The notes under the pieces are model-generated. The model saw nothing but the letters and a program-made list of their open reading frames with translations. It was not told the origin of the DNA and ran no database searches. A DNA stretch of 49,461 bases, taken from Erysipelotrichia bacterium. Lineage in GTDB: Bacteria > Bacillota_I > Bacilli_A > Erysipelotrichales > Erysipelotrichaceae. Below are positions 48,918 through 49,461 of the stretch, piece after piece (position 1 is the stretch's first letter; the number at the start of each line of letters is the position of its first letter). Location: the NCBI GenBank assembly GCA_012800355.1, contig JAAZJL010000056.1, positions 1 to 49,461 of the forward strand, in the 5' to 3' direction. The position numbers and the translations under genes were made by a program.

Positions 48918-48926
48918 TTAAAAATT

Positions 48927-48948
48927 AAAACGACTTAAGGGTCGTTTT
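48927..48948 (+). terminator. intrinsic terminator
   Basis: AAAACGAC-TTAAGG-GTCGTTTTTTTT. Confidence 0.88.
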
Positions 48949-49072
48949 TTTTGTGTTTATATGAAATATTTAAAAAGTTAAATTAAAAATGTTGAAAAAT
49001 AAGAAAAATTTAGTATAATGTAAGCAATAAAACGTTTCAGACTATAATTTGGTCAAAAATAAAAAATAGTAA

Positions 49073-49122
49073 AGCAAGTTATACTTGCTCAATTGTTTTG
49101 CTTTTGTAATGAAAACAATTGA
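49073..49122. repeat. two consecutive inverted repeats in intergenic DNA
   Basis: AGCAAGT-TAT-ACTTGCT (49073-49089) and TCAATTGTTTT ... AAAACAATTGA (49089-49122). Confidence 0.65.
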
Positions 49123-49235
49123 ATTTGAAAATGATGTAATAAAAAACAATTTGTTTGATAAAAATAGAAAAAAAACAGTCGATTTTATCAGCAAAAGCTT
49201 AGGCTTTATAAATATAAAAAGAAAAGGAGGAGAAA

Positions 49236-49457
49236 ATGAAAAAAATATTTAGAGTATTATTAATTGTGATGTTATTAATAGCAACAGGATGTAACAAAGA
49301 AGGTAACGGAGGGGGAAAACCGGCATTAAAGACCACTGAAATTGGTGATGGTTTAATTAACTCATATCGTTCAACGGGAAAATATTCAAAAGTTGAAAGA
49401 GATTACTTGCCAAAAGAAATTGCTGATATTGGGTTAGACTATATTGTATATGAATAA
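49236..49457 (+). CDS. small putative lipoprotein (73 aa)
   Basis: MKKIFRVLLIVMLLIATGCNKEG lipobox; SD aaggagg; may be truncated or frameshifted. Confidence 0.6.
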   Translation: MKKIFRVLLIVMLLIATGCNKEGNGGGKPALKTTEIGDGLINSYRSTGKYSKVERDYLPKEIADIGLDYIVYE

Positions 49458-49461
49458 GAAA

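Overview
AT-rich Firmicutes-type chromosome window (Bacilli/Erysipelotrichia-like by gene content; taxonomy is a low-confidence inference) spanning the replication origin. Right part: oriC with six exact TTATCCACA DnaA boxes, then dnaA-dnaN-yaaA-recF-gyrB-gyrA and serS behind a T-box leader. The rpmH-rnpA-yidC-jag cluster lies about 12 kb to the left of oriC on the opposite strand. The intervening DNA holds a prepilin peptidase, a DAACS symporter, dapL, a yggS-type gene, a BtpA/SgcQ-PTS(Man-type) operon with a divergent GntR regulator, an HtrA protease, and an adjacent cohesin-like / dockerin-like gene pair. Left part: an operon of a divergent MetRS, GluRS and an S66 (LD-carboxypeptidase/MccF-like) peptidase; a MerR-ABC cassette next to a 141-bp inverted-repeat element; a TrkH/TrkA/NhaD-like ion cluster with a structured leader; ispF with an overlapping Cys-less HMA-like protein; and a bactofilin-DarA (c-di-AMP receptor)-YchF group. 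Most genes are housekeeping. The most promising leads are the cohesin/dockerin pair, the trkH leader RNA, the MccF-like+GluRS+MetRS operon, the helically phased GntR operator array, and terminator hairpins that overlap the start of the next gene. All calls come from reading the sequence and recalled family signatures; no searches or folding programs were run.
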